From positions 1 to 62,397 of the forward strand of contig CACZBW010000021.1 in assembly GCA_902779575.1 (NCBI GenBank): DNA of 62,397 nucleotides, written 5' to 3'. Shown here in pieces: positions 15,027 to 24,051 of this stretch (the stretch's first letter is position 1; every line of letters starts with the position of its first letter). The translations under genes and the position numbers were made by a program. The notes under the pieces were generated by a model, which worked only from the letters and a program-made list of their open reading frames with translations, was not told where the DNA came from and searched no databases. The DNA comes from an uncultured Lachnospiraceae bacterium. Lineage in GTDB: Bacteria > Bacillota > Clostridia > Lachnospirales > Lachnospiraceae.

Positions 15027-18008
15027 TTATTTTTCCGTTTCTCCAGCTTCCTTCTTCTCCTCCGGCGGCGCGGCATGCGTAGTGAGCTGCGGATACGGAA
15101 TCGTGATGCCGTTCCGCTTGAACATCACATAGATCCTGCGGTTGACCAGCCGCTCCACGGGCATGCGGAACGCTTCGTGGCAGCGGGTGGCTACTTTCAG
15201 GACCACGCCGTTGCTGTCAAGCAGGCTCACGCCCAGATAGCGGGGATTTTCCCGGATATAGGGGACATTCCCGGCCATAGTTGACAGCTCCTCTTTCAGA
15301 AGCTTTTCTACTCTCTCCAGATCCTCTTCATAGCTGATCATGAAGGTGCTGTAAACGATCGCCGTATGCATGGTCATATGGACAACGTTCTGCACCTCCT
15401 TGTTGGGGATAATCTTGACGTCGTAGGTCTCCATATCGAACAGCTTTGTCATACGGATGCCCATCTCCTGGATGTAGCCTCTGAAATCGCCGATCTTCAC
15501 CACATCCCCGACCTGGATATTCCCTTCCATCAGCAGGAAGATTCCGGCCAGAATATCTCCTACCAGGCTGTTCGCCCCGATACCGATCACCACGGATACA
15601 ATACCGGCGGAAGCCATCAGGGCGGTCGGATTCAGACCGAAGCAGACCATGCAGCGGTAACCCAGGAAGGCAAAACCGATATAGGTCACCAGGCTGCCCA
15701 GCATGCGGAGAATCGTTCCGCCGCGGATCGGCAGGATGCCGGCCATTGCGTTTACAAACATCCTTCCGAGAAAGAGCAGGATTCCCCCTTTGCTCAGAAT
15801 GATAACGGATGCGGTCAGGGAAAATACATTAAAGCCGTGCTGCCAGTTCCCGTCCATCACATAGTCCAGAACGTTGAAGGAACCTGCCCGCAGAGTACTG
15901 TAGAGTGCGAACAGGGCGGCCGCGGCGGCGGCATAATAAAACATAAGCCGGAATATTTTGTATTCCGCGGAGTCCCCTTTCTTTCTGTTTTCCGGATGAT
16001 CTTCATCCGGCTTCACCCTTTCCGGCTGTCCTTTCGTGGTATAAAGCGGAAGGCCTGTCAGCAGGAAGAGCAGGAGAGCCGCCGCCGTACTCATGCAGCT
16101 GATCGGAAGCCTCGTGCGAAGCAGGCTTGTTTTCGGTATCGCATAGTAGATCAGGTCATCCCCGATCATATCTGTGACCGCATAATAGGAAACATTGTCG
16201 ACCGAAATATAATCACAGAAATGATCCCGGATCTGGTTCTCCGTAAGCCCGTACTCAAGCGGAGCTCTTCCTGTAAGGGTTCCTCCCGGATAGTAGATGA
16301 ATCTGCTGCCCCCCCTGTCTACAACAAAGACAAGGCCGTTCTTTCCCGGATGAACCGTGTCCAGTGTTCCCTCCAGGGAGAAACTGTCCAGGACATTCGC
16401 AACATTTTCCGAATAATACCCGGCACACAGATATCCGTCCTGACCCACGTTCTGACCCTTATACGGTACCAGGATCATCCTTTCGTCCGTCATCCATTGG
16501 AAAATGTTCTTTCCCTCATCCTGGGCGGCAACATACGAGAGGAGGCTCACATTGGCTCCCTGGGCGGTTCCGGCAGTCGGATTCCTCCAGGCGTAACCCG
16601 AACTGCTCAGTCTGGTGTCTCCCCAGAAATCCAGAGTCTTCAGTTCCAGAAGAGACAGCAGTCCGCAGGCGTCATCCAGAAGGAGTACACTTTCCTGCTC
16701 CTGATTTTTCTCCAGATACCAGGAAAAAAGCGCCAGCTGACCCTTTTTTTCTTCATCATAGTTATCGCAGAAGATTCTCAGGGCTCTTTCATTCTCCTGC
16801 ATCCTCAGCTCAATCCTGCCGGTCTGCCTTCCGGCGGAGTCCGCCCAGCCGGACATTAGAACCAGCGTCTGAAGGTAGAAAGCGATCAGGAACATGAGCA
16901 GTCCGCCGAAAATGGTGAACACCAGCAGTTTATACTGCCTGCTGCGCTCTGCCGTCAGTTTCCCGCTCCCGGTAAAATCCATGATGGCCCTGACCTTCTT
17001 CTGTCTCAGAAGCAGGATGGTATAGTAAATCAGATCGACCGCTGTCAGGGTAAAAACAGCCCAGAGTGAGCTGCGGATCACACGCCTGGGTGAGACAAGC
17101 TCATTCTCCGGAACCGCGCAGCAGATCCAGACGTCCTCATCCTCATAATAATCGGGATACAGGTACATCCGCTGACCGTTCACATTGTCCCACAGAAAAT
17201 TCTCTGTCTGTATCCGGTCCATATTCATCCCGAGAACGGATACTGGCTCATACTTCAGATTCTCGTCCGGATAATAGAGCAGGCGCCCGTTCTCCCCGCT
17301 CCAGGCAAAGGCATAACCATGTACGCCGATAATCTCATTCTTCAGAATTCCTGTCCAGGACCCAGCATATTCTTCCTGCGTTTTCTGAATGACTGCGTCA
17401 GTCTCGATGACAAAAGCAAGTTCGTCGCTGACCGCGTATGCGTAAAACGCGCTGTCCGGCACAATCCTGCTGTCAGGATCCTCCTCCTCCCCGGCATTGG
17501 CCATCTCCCACGCCTGTTCCTCGGAAAGTGCGGAGAACTCCGTTACGCCTCCCTCATTAAAACATTCGCGCAGAGGCGTATATCTCTGGGATTTCAGACT
17601 GATTCTGCTGCCGGAAGCAGAGATCAGGATCTCTCCCTTCCTGTCGGCGACCATCAGGTCTTTCAGTTCCAGCCGGTCGTTCAGTTCCTTCAGATAATCC
17701 TGCGTCAGCACAAAATCAGGATCATTCTTCATGAGATATTCCAGCAGGTAAAGATCCTGTTCATAAAGTTCCCGGAAACTCTTCCGGGTACTCAGATAGA
17801 CCTCATGCCGGGACAGAAAGATCTCCTTCAGATATTCGGCGTTCTCCGCCATCTCCTTCCGGATATCCTCCATCGTATAGCGAACCTGAATGCGTTCCAG
17901 AAAAATGCCGAACAGGACAATACTGACCACGCCGAACAGGACAGCGAGAACACTCCTGGCTTTAATGCCGGCTGTAGTTTTGGCTGAACCACTGGCTGTT
18001 TTTTTCAT
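15027..18008 (-). CDS. mechanosensitive-channel (MscS) protein with two extracytoplasmic sensor-like regions
   Basis: 993 residues, three to four times a minimal MscS. Layout: membrane helix near 18-40, an extracytoplasmic region of about 265 residues, helices near 322 and 367, a second extracytoplasmic region of about 240 residues, helices near 642, 692, 736 and 779. The MscS pore helix follows (ALMASAGIVSVVIGIGANSL near 803), then the beta domain (GDVVKIGDFRGYIQEMGIR) and C-terminal alpha/beta domain. Both outer regions have Cache-like features (e.g. GYAFAWSGENGRLLYYP; GLVFVVDRGGSRFIYYPGG), two long helices then a beta sheet. I infer ligand- or tension-tuned gating. The deacetylase-like gene ends 32 bases upstream, so they probably share a transcript. 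Confidence 0.88.
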   Translation of the reverse strand: MKKTASGSAKTTAGIKARSVLAVLFGVVSIVLFGIFLERIQVRYTMEDIRKEMAENAEYLKEIFLSRHEVYLSTRKSFRELYEQDLYLLEYLMKNDPDFVLTQDYLKELNDRLELKDLMVADRKGEILISASGSRISLKSQRYTPLRECFNEGGVTEFSALSEEQAWEMANAGEEEDPDSRIVPDSAFYAYAVSDELAFVIETDAVIQKTQEEYAGSWTGILKNEIIGVHGYAFAWSGENGRLLYYPDENLKYEPVSVLGMNMDRIQTENFLWDNVNGQRMYLYPDYYEDEDVWICCAVPENELVSPRRVIRSSLWAVFTLTAVDLIYYTILLLRQKKVRAIMDFTGSGKLTAERSRQYKLLVFTIFGGLLMFLIAFYLQTLVLMSGWADSAGRQTGRIELRMQENERALRIFCDNYDEEKKGQLALFSWYLEKNQEQESVLLLDDACGLLSLLELKTLDFWGDTRLSSSGYAWRNPTAGTAQGANVSLLSYVAAQDEGKNIFQWMTDERMILVPYKGQNVGQDGYLCAGYYSENVANVLDSFSLEGTLDTVHPGKNGLVFVVDRGGSRFIYYPGGTLTGRAPLEYGLTENQIRDHFCDYISVDNVSYYAVTDMIGDDLIYYAIPKTSLLRTRLPISCMSTAAALLLFLLTGLPLYTTKGQPERVKPDEDHPENRKKGDSAEYKIFRLMFYYAAAAAALFALYSTLRAGSFNVLDYVMDGNWQHGFNVFSLTASVIILSKGGILLFLGRMFVNAMAGILPIRGGTILRMLGSLVTYIGFAFLGYRCMVCFGLNPTALMASAGIVSVVIGIGANSLVGDILAGIFLLMEGNIQVGDVVKIGDFRGYIQEMGIRMTKLFDMETYDVKIIPNKEVQNVVHMTMHTAIVYSTFMISYEEDLERVEKLLKEELSTMAGNVPYIRENPRYLGVSLLDSNGVVLKVATRCHEAFRMPVERLVNRRIYVMFKRNGITIPYPQLTTHAAPPEEKKEAGETEK

Positions 18009-18040
18009 CCGTAATCCTCTTCTGCCTAATCTGTTTCCCC

Positions 18041-19822
18041 TTACTCGCTGTCAATCGGCGTCGGCCTGTACTGATTGAAGAAGGACGCCACATCATGAAT
18101 TCCCAGCTTCTCGTAGTCGTTTGCGTAAATCGAGTGAACCGCAGCGGATTCCGTCATGGCCTGGTACATCGTGAAGCCGTCGAGCGCCACGCGGCCGGTC
18201 CGCATAAAGGTATCGCCGAACTCGGTCCAGCCGATATTTCCGTCGACGTTGCAGAAAATATTGATTCCCTGCCCCTTGAAATACTGGAACTTCGCATTGT
18301 CAGGAGTATATCCGCCCACGCCGCCGATATCGGCGCCGAAAGCAAATATGATCTTGTCTATATCTCCCAGAATCGGGGAATTGACGGTCTTCCAGCGCTC
18401 ATGGTCGTTCATGAGGCGGTCCAGGTCGCTGCTTGTCGCGTTCAGATGGCCGTAGGTATGGCTGGCAAAGGTCCAGCCCTCCGCCTTCATCGCGTCCGCA
18501 ACCGCCTTCGCGTCCCTGCAGTCCTGCTCCCAGTCAAAGTCGGGATGCTCCTGAAGCCAGAGAATCTGGTCCGGATCCAGGTGCGGATCATTGATATCCT
18601 TGTAATAGTTGTTGGTACGGTAGCCGAACACGCCGTTATAGCCCGTCATGGCGACGGTGCCTCTTGCGCCGTGATAGGCGAAATCCGGATGCTGCTCGAT
18701 AAAGGTATCCATGCGGGGAACCACGTCATAATCTCCGACAGAAGTGTTTCCGTTCTCATCCGTATATACGCACTTCGGTTTTCCGTTCTCATCCACCACC
18801 ATCTTTGTGGCGTAGCCCTGGGTGCCGATTCCGTAGGAATGATAATAGCTCAGGTCGTCTATGGAAAGAACAAAAGGCTTCTTATCCGGAGGCAGCATCA
18901 GGGAGCTGTTGCGCTCAATATGTACAAGTCCGTCCGCGCCGGTACTCTTTACGCACATGTCGTCCAGGCTCACCAGGACGTAGCCGGCTTCATACATATC
19001 CTCAATCATGTGGTCAAATTCCACAGTCGTGGTCATGGCCGCATTGTTCTGGCGTACTCTGTCCGCGCCGAGCGTATTCACATCGAAAGCGCGGTCGTCA
19101 TTGATCAGGGAATGGAAAAAGATATGCGGTACGGTATTCACATCCACCGCCACGCAGGCGCTCTTCGCGCTCTCCCATTCCGAGACAGCCTGCCGCATCT
19201 CTTCCGTCATCTCCGATCCGGAAAGCAGGGCAATCGCCCCGTCATAATCATAGCCGGCAGCCAGAAGCCTGGCCTGGCTCATAAGATCCGCGGATGCCGC
19301 GCTGCCGGAGGCAGTCTCCTGCTTATCCGTTCCGGCTGCCTGAACGTCAGATCCGGAAGCCTGGTTCCCTTCCTGACCGTCAGTACCTTCCACATCGGGG
19401 GCAGACGTTTCCTTGATTACGGATACCGCGGGCGTGCTGCCCGGGTCCGCTCCGGGACCATCCCCCGGCCTGTTGCTGCGCGTCTTCCGGAACATCTGCA
19501 CGCCGAACCAGACAGCCAGTCCGATCAGAAGGACAAGGACGGCGGCGATCGCTATCTTGAGCCGGCGGATCCGTTTTCTCCGGGCGATCATCTCCTCCCG
19601 CCTTCTTCTCTCACGGGCCCTCTGCCTCTCGTCCATCATCGCCCTGTTCTCCGGCCTGCTTACAGGTCTTCCTTCCGCTCTGCCTGCAGATCTGCTTTCC
19701 GGCCTTGCCGCAGTTCTGCCTTCCGGCCTGCTTACAGGTCTGCTTTCCGGCCTTGCTGTCTGCCGCGTTGTCCCGCGGCCGGAGTTTCCCTGGCTGTTTC
19801 TGTTAGAATAATCGCTTCCCAT
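18041..19822 (-). CDS. membrane-anchored polysaccharide-deacetylase-like protein
   Basis: 593 residues from ATG 19822 (GAGGGGGAG upstream). The first 110 residues are cytoplasmic, basic and repetitive, built on RPESRPVSRPEGR and RPESRSAGRAEGR. They end in an ERRRREEMIARRKRIRRLK cluster before one membrane helix (AIAAVLVLLIGLAVWFGVQ). A serine/glycine/acidic linker follows, then a large NodB-like domain: FVLSIDDLSYYHSYG, GYNGVFGYRTN and FASHTYGHLN. The TYGH motif fits a metal-binding deacetylase; the first Asp pair is in SIDD rather than TFDD. The likely role is deacetylation of a wall or exopolysaccharide, catalysis uncertain. It heads the operon with the sensor-MscS gene. Confidence 0.8.
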   Translation of the reverse strand: MGSDYSNRNSQGNSGRGTTRQTARPESRPVSRPEGRTAARPESRSAGRAEGRPVSRPENRAMMDERQRARERRRREEMIARRKRIRRLKIAIAAVLVLLIGLAVWFGVQMFRKTRSNRPGDGPGADPGSTPAVSVIKETSAPDVEGTDGQEGNQASGSDVQAAGTDKQETASGSAASADLMSQARLLAAGYDYDGAIALLSGSEMTEEMRQAVSEWESAKSACVAVDVNTVPHIFFHSLINDDRAFDVNTLGADRVRQNNAAMTTTVEFDHMIEDMYEAGYVLVSLDDMCVKSTGADGLVHIERNSSLMLPPDKKPFVLSIDDLSYYHSYGIGTQGYATKMVVDENGKPKCVYTDENGNTSVGDYDVVPRMDTFIEQHPDFAYHGARGTVAMTGYNGVFGYRTNNYYKDINDPHLDPDQILWLQEHPDFDWEQDCRDAKAVADAMKAEGWTFASHTYGHLNATSSDLDRLMNDHERWKTVNSPILGDIDKIIFAFGADIGGVGGYTPDNAKFQYFKGQGINIFCNVDGNIGWTEFGDTFMRTGRVALDGFTMYQAMTESAAVHSIYANDYEKLGIHDVASFFNQYRPTPIDSE

Positions 19823-19922
19823 GGCTCCCCCTCTGCTCTGTTCTCTTGTCTGCGCTCCCCTGTTTCTGTTCTTTCCGATGGTTTCATGCTGCATCGCCAA
19901 AAAAAAATGGTTCACTAGTCAA

Positions 19923-19951
19923 AGTATGGCCTGCAAAAATCGCATAAACAA
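19923..19951 (-). promoter_or_regulatory. possible promoter of the deacetylase-MscS operon
   Basis: TTGTTT (19946-19951), 17-base spacer, CATACT (19923-19928) on the minus strand, about 100 bases before the start codon. Both boxes are four-of-six matches. Confidence 0.35.
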
Positions 19952-20084
19952 TTCTGACGGCTTCCGCGTGCCTGATTCTTGGTGTCGCACTTGTGTTTTC
20001 AATAATAAATAATCACACTCTAAATTATTATCTTATCCTGTCCTGTAAATGTCCAGTCCAACTTTACTATACTGTAGGCTCTTA

Positions 20085-21047
20085 TCACTTAAATACGCCC
20101 GGATAATGGCAGGCGACTTCCCTGCCGCCAATCTGCTGCATCGCCGGCTCCTTTGACTTACAGAGATCCGTGGCATAAGGACAGCGGGTATGAAAGCGGC
20201 ATCCGGAAGGCAGATCGACCGGGCTGGGCAGTTCCCCTTTCAGAAGCTCGGCCGAATCACTTCGCCGGTGCGGGTCCGGAACAAGCACCGCATTGATCAG
20301 AAATCGTGTGTATGGATGAAGCGGATCCTGAAAAAGCTCCTCCACAGGTCCGGATTCGCAGATCTTTCCCAGAAACATGATGCAGACCCGGTTCGAAATA
20401 TGACGCACCACCGAGAGGTCGTGACTGATAAACAGATAAGTCAGGCCCCGCTGCGTCTGCAGCTCTCTCAGCAGATTCAGGATCTGGTTCTGTACCGAGA
20501 CGTCCAGGGCTGAAACCGGTTCATCGCAGATGATCAGATCAGGATCTGCCGCGATGGCTCTCGCGATCCCGATCCTCTGCCTCTGTCCCCCCGAAAACTG
20601 ATGGGGATAACGGTGGAGGAATTCCCCCGGAACGCCGACCGCTTTCATCAGCTCCAGCACCCTTTCGGTCGTCTCTTCCTTCGATCCGCAGACTTTATAG
20701 GTTTTCAGCGGCTCCGCGATCAGATCCCGGACCGTCATACGTGGGTTCAGGGACGCGTAAGGATCCTGGAAAATCAGCTGGAATTTTCGCCTGTAGCTGC
20801 TGAATTCTTTCTCTTTCAGACCGGTGACAGGCTTTCCCCGCACCAGGACCTCCCCGGAATCCGGCTCAATCAGGCGGATCAGGAGGCGTCCGAGGGTGGA
20901 TTTGCCGCAGCCCGACTCCCCCACAAGTCCCAGGGTCTCCCCCTCACAGATCCGGAGGGATACATCCGAGACCGCGTGTATTTTTTTCTTTCTGCCGGCA
21001 GGAAATTCCCTGTTCAGATTCCTGGCTTCCAGCAATACTTCACTCAT
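20085..21047 (-). CDS. dppF: dipeptide/oligopeptide ABC transporter ATP-binding protein, DppF/OppF type
   Basis: 320 residues, normal length. Walker A GESGCGKSTLG, signature FSGGQRQRIGIA, Walker B LIICDEPVSALDVS and the H-loop ISHDL are all intact. The C-terminal oligo_HPY region carries a Cys-rich segment (GCRFHTRCPYATDLC) typical of this subfamily and consistent with a cluster site. It powers import by the DppBC membrane pair together with DppD. Its ATG overlaps the dppD stop codon by four bases (ATGA), so translation is probably coupled. It is the last gene of the operon. Confidence 0.93.
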   Translation of the reverse strand: MSEVLLEARNLNREFPAGRKKKIHAVSDVSLRICEGETLGLVGESGCGKSTLGRLLIRLIEPDSGEVLVRGKPVTGLKEKEFSSYRRKFQLIFQDPYASLNPRMTVRDLIAEPLKTYKVCGSKEETTERVLELMKAVGVPGEFLHRYPHQFSGGQRQRIGIARAIAADPDLIICDEPVSALDVSVQNQILNLLRELQTQRGLTYLFISHDLSVVRHISNRVCIMFLGKICESGPVEELFQDPLHPYTRFLINAVLVPDPHRRSDSAELLKGELPSPVDLPSGCRFHTRCPYATDLCKSKEPAMQQIGGREVACHYPGVFK

Positions 21048-22021
21048 GCCGGCTCCTCCTTATCAAAGAGGTGGCAGCGCACCCGGTGTCCGGGCTCCGT
21101 CTCATGAAGCTCCGGAAGAAGATCCGCGCATTTCTCCATACAGCAGCCGCAGCGCATGGAAAAGCTGCATCCCGCGGGAAGATGGAGCAGATTCGGCACA
21201 ACGCCCGGAATCGTATCCAGAACCTGCGCCCCGCTTCGCAGCGAGGAGACAGAATCCAGCAGCCCTTTTGTATACGGGTGGCAGGGATTGTCAAAAAGGG
21301 TAAAAGTGTCCGCCTGTTCCACGATCCGGCCTGCGTACATGACATACACATAGTCACAGACCTGCGCGATGACGCCCAGATTGTGGCTGATCAGCAGAAT
21401 ACTCGTTCCCGACCCGCAGAGCTTTTTCATCAGTCTGAGAATCTGCGCTTCCACGGTTACATCCAGCGCGGTCGTCGGCTCATCCGCGATCAGAAGCTTC
21501 GGTCTGCAGATCATGGCCATGGCGATCAGCACTCTCTGCCGCAGGCCTCCTGAGAGCTGATGGGGGTAGGAGCGAAGGCGCTTCTTTGCGTCCGGGATCC
21601 CCACAGCCTCGAAGATTTCAACCGCCCGCGCCTCCGCCTCCTGTTTCTTCACGTGTTCATGCAGAAGAAGCGCTTCCTCCACCTGATGCCCGACTCTCAC
21701 GACCGGATTCAGACTCGTCATCGGTTCCTGAAAAATCATGGATATCTCGGACCCGCGGATGGCGCAGCGCTCGTGCTCCGAAAGGCGGACTATGTCACGG
21801 CCGTCCAGCAGGATTTCTCCGCTTTTGATTTTCCCCGGCGCACGCACAAGCCCCATAACCGACCGGGCCGTCATGCTCTTTCCGCAGCCGGATTCCCCGA
21901 CAATGCCCACGATCTTCCCTGCAGGCACTTCCAGGGACACGTCGTCCACAGCCCTGACCTCTCCTTTATCTGTGAAAAAGCTGGTACACAGATGATTCAC
22001 CTGCAGCATTGCCTGTTCCAT
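21044..22021 (-). CDS. dppD: dipeptide/oligopeptide ABC transporter ATP-binding protein, DppD/OppD type
   Basis: 325 residues. Walker A GESGCGKSMTAR, signature LSGGLRQRVLIA (Gly-Leu in place of Gly-Gln, a common OppD variant), Walker B LLIADEPTTALDVT and H-loop ISHNL. The C-terminal oligo_HPY region contains GCSFSMRCGCCMEKCADL with several cysteines. It pairs with DppF as the ATPase heterodimer. The ribosome site before this start is weak; the first 15 residues could begin at the second methionine. Confidence 0.93.
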   Translation of the reverse strand: MEQAMLQVNHLCTSFFTDKGEVRAVDDVSLEVPAGKIVGIVGESGCGKSMTARSVMGLVRAPGKIKSGEILLDGRDIVRLSEHERCAIRGSEISMIFQEPMTSLNPVVRVGHQVEEALLLHEHVKKQEAEARAVEIFEAVGIPDAKKRLRSYPHQLSGGLRQRVLIAMAMICRPKLLIADEPTTALDVTVEAQILRLMKKLCGSGTSILLISHNLGVIAQVCDYVYVMYAGRIVEQADTFTLFDNPCHPYTKGLLDSVSSLRSGAQVLDTIPGVVPNLLHLPAGCSFSMRCGCCMEKCADLLPELHETEPGHRVRCHLFDKEEPA

Positions 22022-22107
22022 TTTATTTACCCATATGATTAAGTTTCGGATTATCTATATAAGCCCGGTCTCTGCGCTCTCTGCCGCAAGACCGGAATTC
22101 TGAAAAA

Positions 22108-23022
22108 TCACTGCTTCTTCTGGTGAGGATCCAGGACGTCCCTCAGCCCGTCTCCCAGGAAATTGAAAGCCATCACAATCAGCATGATCGCCGCGCTGGG
22201 CACCAGGCTCAGCCAGGGCGCGTTATAAAAATACTGCCTTCCCGCGTTGACCATCTGGCCCCAGGACGCGTCGGGCGGCTGGATGCCGAGCCCCAGAAAG
22301 CTGAGGCTGCTCTCCGTGAGAATGGCGGAGGGTACATTCAGGGTAAACAGGACGATCAAAGTCGGCAGGCAGTTCGGAAGGATATGCCGGAAAATGATGA
22401 CAGCCTTCGAAACGCCGATTACGCGCGCCGCCTCCACATATTCTTTCTTTTTCAGCTGCAGCGTCTCCGAACGGACGATGCGCGCCACGCTCGCCCAGTT
22501 CACCAGGGCAAGGGTCAGAAAGACATTGATCAGCCCGTCGCCCAGCATATACATGATCACCATGGCAAGCAGCATGGATGGAAATGCAAGCATAATATCC
22601 GCCAGACGCATGATAAGGGCGTCAATCTTTCCCCCTGCATAGCCGGACGCCAGCCCCAGCAGGGCGCCGATCACCATGCTCAGCAGGGTCGGAACCACGC
22701 CGACCAGCAGCGAAATGCGGGCGCCGTAAAGCAGACGGGTCAGAATATCCCTTCCCCCCTCGTCCGTACCGAAAAGATGCCCCGAAGAAGGCGGGGACAG
22801 GCGGTGCAGCAGGTCCATGTCACTGTAGCTGTATCTGGTCAGGAAAGGCGCGAAAATGGCGGCAAGGATAAAGACGAGAATCAGAATCGCGGAAGCAGCC
22901 GCGAGCTTGTTTTCTCTCGCCATACGGCCCATCAGGCTGAAAAAGCTCTCCTCCTCATCGATCTGGCTCGCCAGGCGGATGTCCTGCGCCTGCTCCTTCT
23001 CTTTTTTCTTCTTTCGGAACAT
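22108..23022 (-). CDS. dppC: dipeptide/oligopeptide ABC transporter permease, DppC/OppC type
   Basis: 304 residues. The long cytoplasmic N-terminus carries a lysine run (FRKKKKEKEQ). One helix follows, then five further membrane helices in the BPD_transp_1 domain. The EAA-loop signature EYVEAARVIGVSKAVIIFRH contacts the ATPases. The sequence LFGTDEGGRDILTRLLYGAR is typical of DppC. The stop of dppB is four bases upstream. Pairs with DppB to form the channel. Confidence 0.93.
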   Translation of the reverse strand: MFRKKKKEKEQAQDIRLASQIDEEESFFSLMGRMARENKLAAASAILILVFILAAIFAPFLTRYSYSDMDLLHRLSPPSSGHLFGTDEGGRDILTRLLYGARISLLVGVVPTLLSMVIGALLGLASGYAGGKIDALIMRLADIMLAFPSMLLAMVIMYMLGDGLINVFLTLALVNWASVARIVRSETLQLKKKEYVEAARVIGVSKAVIIFRHILPNCLPTLIVLFTLNVPSAILTESSLSFLGLGIQPPDASWGQMVNAGRQYFYNAPWLSLVPSAAIMLIVMAFNFLGDGLRDVLDPHQKKQ

Positions 23023-23025
23023 GCC

Positions 23026-23949
23026 TCACCCCTCCTTCCTGACTCTCGGATCCAGGACGGAATACAGGCAGTCCGCCAAAAAATTGCCGAGGATTACGAC
23101 CAGGGTGGAAAAAAGAACCGTTCCCTGAAGAAGCGGGATGTCCCGGCCGGAGATGCCCTGTACAGCGAGGCGGCCGATCCCGTTGATGGAGAAGACACTC
23201 TCCGTGATCACCGCGCCGGAAAGCAGGCTGGAAAACTGGACCGCCATCATGGTGATGACAGGAAGCATGGCATTCCGGAGCGCATGCAGCACAAGCACGC
23301 CCAGCTGGCCGCGGCCTTTGGCACGGGCCGTATCGATATAATCCTCCTCGAGAATCTCCAGCAGGGTGGACCGCACGAGGCGCGCGACGCTTCCCGCCGA
23401 GTTCCAGCCGAGAGCGACTGCGGGCAGGATAAAGCCCTTCCAGCTGCTGACTCCCGCAATGGGAAGCCAGTGGAGATGATAGGCAAATACATACTGCAGC
23501 AGCATGGCCACCATAAAAACCGGCATGGAAACGCCCAGAAGGGAAGCTCCCATGAAAAGATGGTCAAGAAGCCCGTTTTTCCGGACCGCAGCGATCACGC
23601 CGCTGGTAATGCCCAGAATCCAGGCAAAGAGAGCCGCCAGGACAGCCAGCTTCAGGGTATTCCCGAAAGCGGCGCCCATCAGCGCGGCCACAGGTTTTCC
23701 GAGCGAATAGCTGGTGCCGAAATCCCCCCGCAGCGCGTCCGCCAGATACCGGATAAACTGTCTGAGAATCGGCTGGTCCAGCCCGAGTTCCGCTGTCATC
23801 CGTTCTATGACGGCGCGGTCCGCATGCTCCCCCATCAGAGTCGCGATCGGGTTGCCGGGAACGATCCGCAGCATGATAAAGATCAGGAGCGCCACTCCCA
23901 GCAGTACGCAGACCGCCTGCAGCAGCCTGCTAAGAATATTGCGTACCAT
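23026..23949 (-). CDS. dppB: dipeptide/oligopeptide ABC transporter permease, DppB/OppB type
   Basis: 307 residues with the DppB N-terminus (NILSRLLQAVCVLLGVALLI), PGNPIATLMG, six predicted helices and the coupling loop DYIDTARAKGRGQLGVLVLH. It begins the dppBCDF operon. No binding-protein gene adjoins it; the nearest candidate is the unlinked family-5 binding protein at 12-13.7 kb. The membrane phosphoesterase gene ends about 100 bases upstream, so read-through from it is possible. Confidence 0.93.
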   Translation of the reverse strand: MVRNILSRLLQAVCVLLGVALLIFIMLRIVPGNPIATLMGEHADRAVIERMTAELGLDQPILRQFIRYLADALRGDFGTSYSLGKPVAALMGAAFGNTLKLAVLAALFAWILGITSGVIAAVRKNGLLDHLFMGASLLGVSMPVFMVAMLLQYVFAYHLHWLPIAGVSSWKGFILPAVALGWNSAGSVARLVRSTLLEILEEDYIDTARAKGRGQLGVLVLHALRNAMLPVITMMAVQFSSLLSGAVITESVFSINGIGRLAVQGISGRDIPLLQGTVLFSTLVVILGNFLADCLYSVLDPRVRKEG

Positions 23950-24051
23950 GGTTTATCTCCCTGTCTCCCTCTCCATCCTGCAGAGTCATACCTCTTAAGA
24001 TCAGCCTCTGCGCCTGCCATCCGGCCGGCAGCGCAAAGCGCTTTGCACAGA

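Noticed and set aside
18095-19918. 607-codon plus-strand frame opposite the deacetylase-like gene
   Set aside because: No ribosome site or family pattern; the minus-strand protein has a membrane helix and a TYGH motif.
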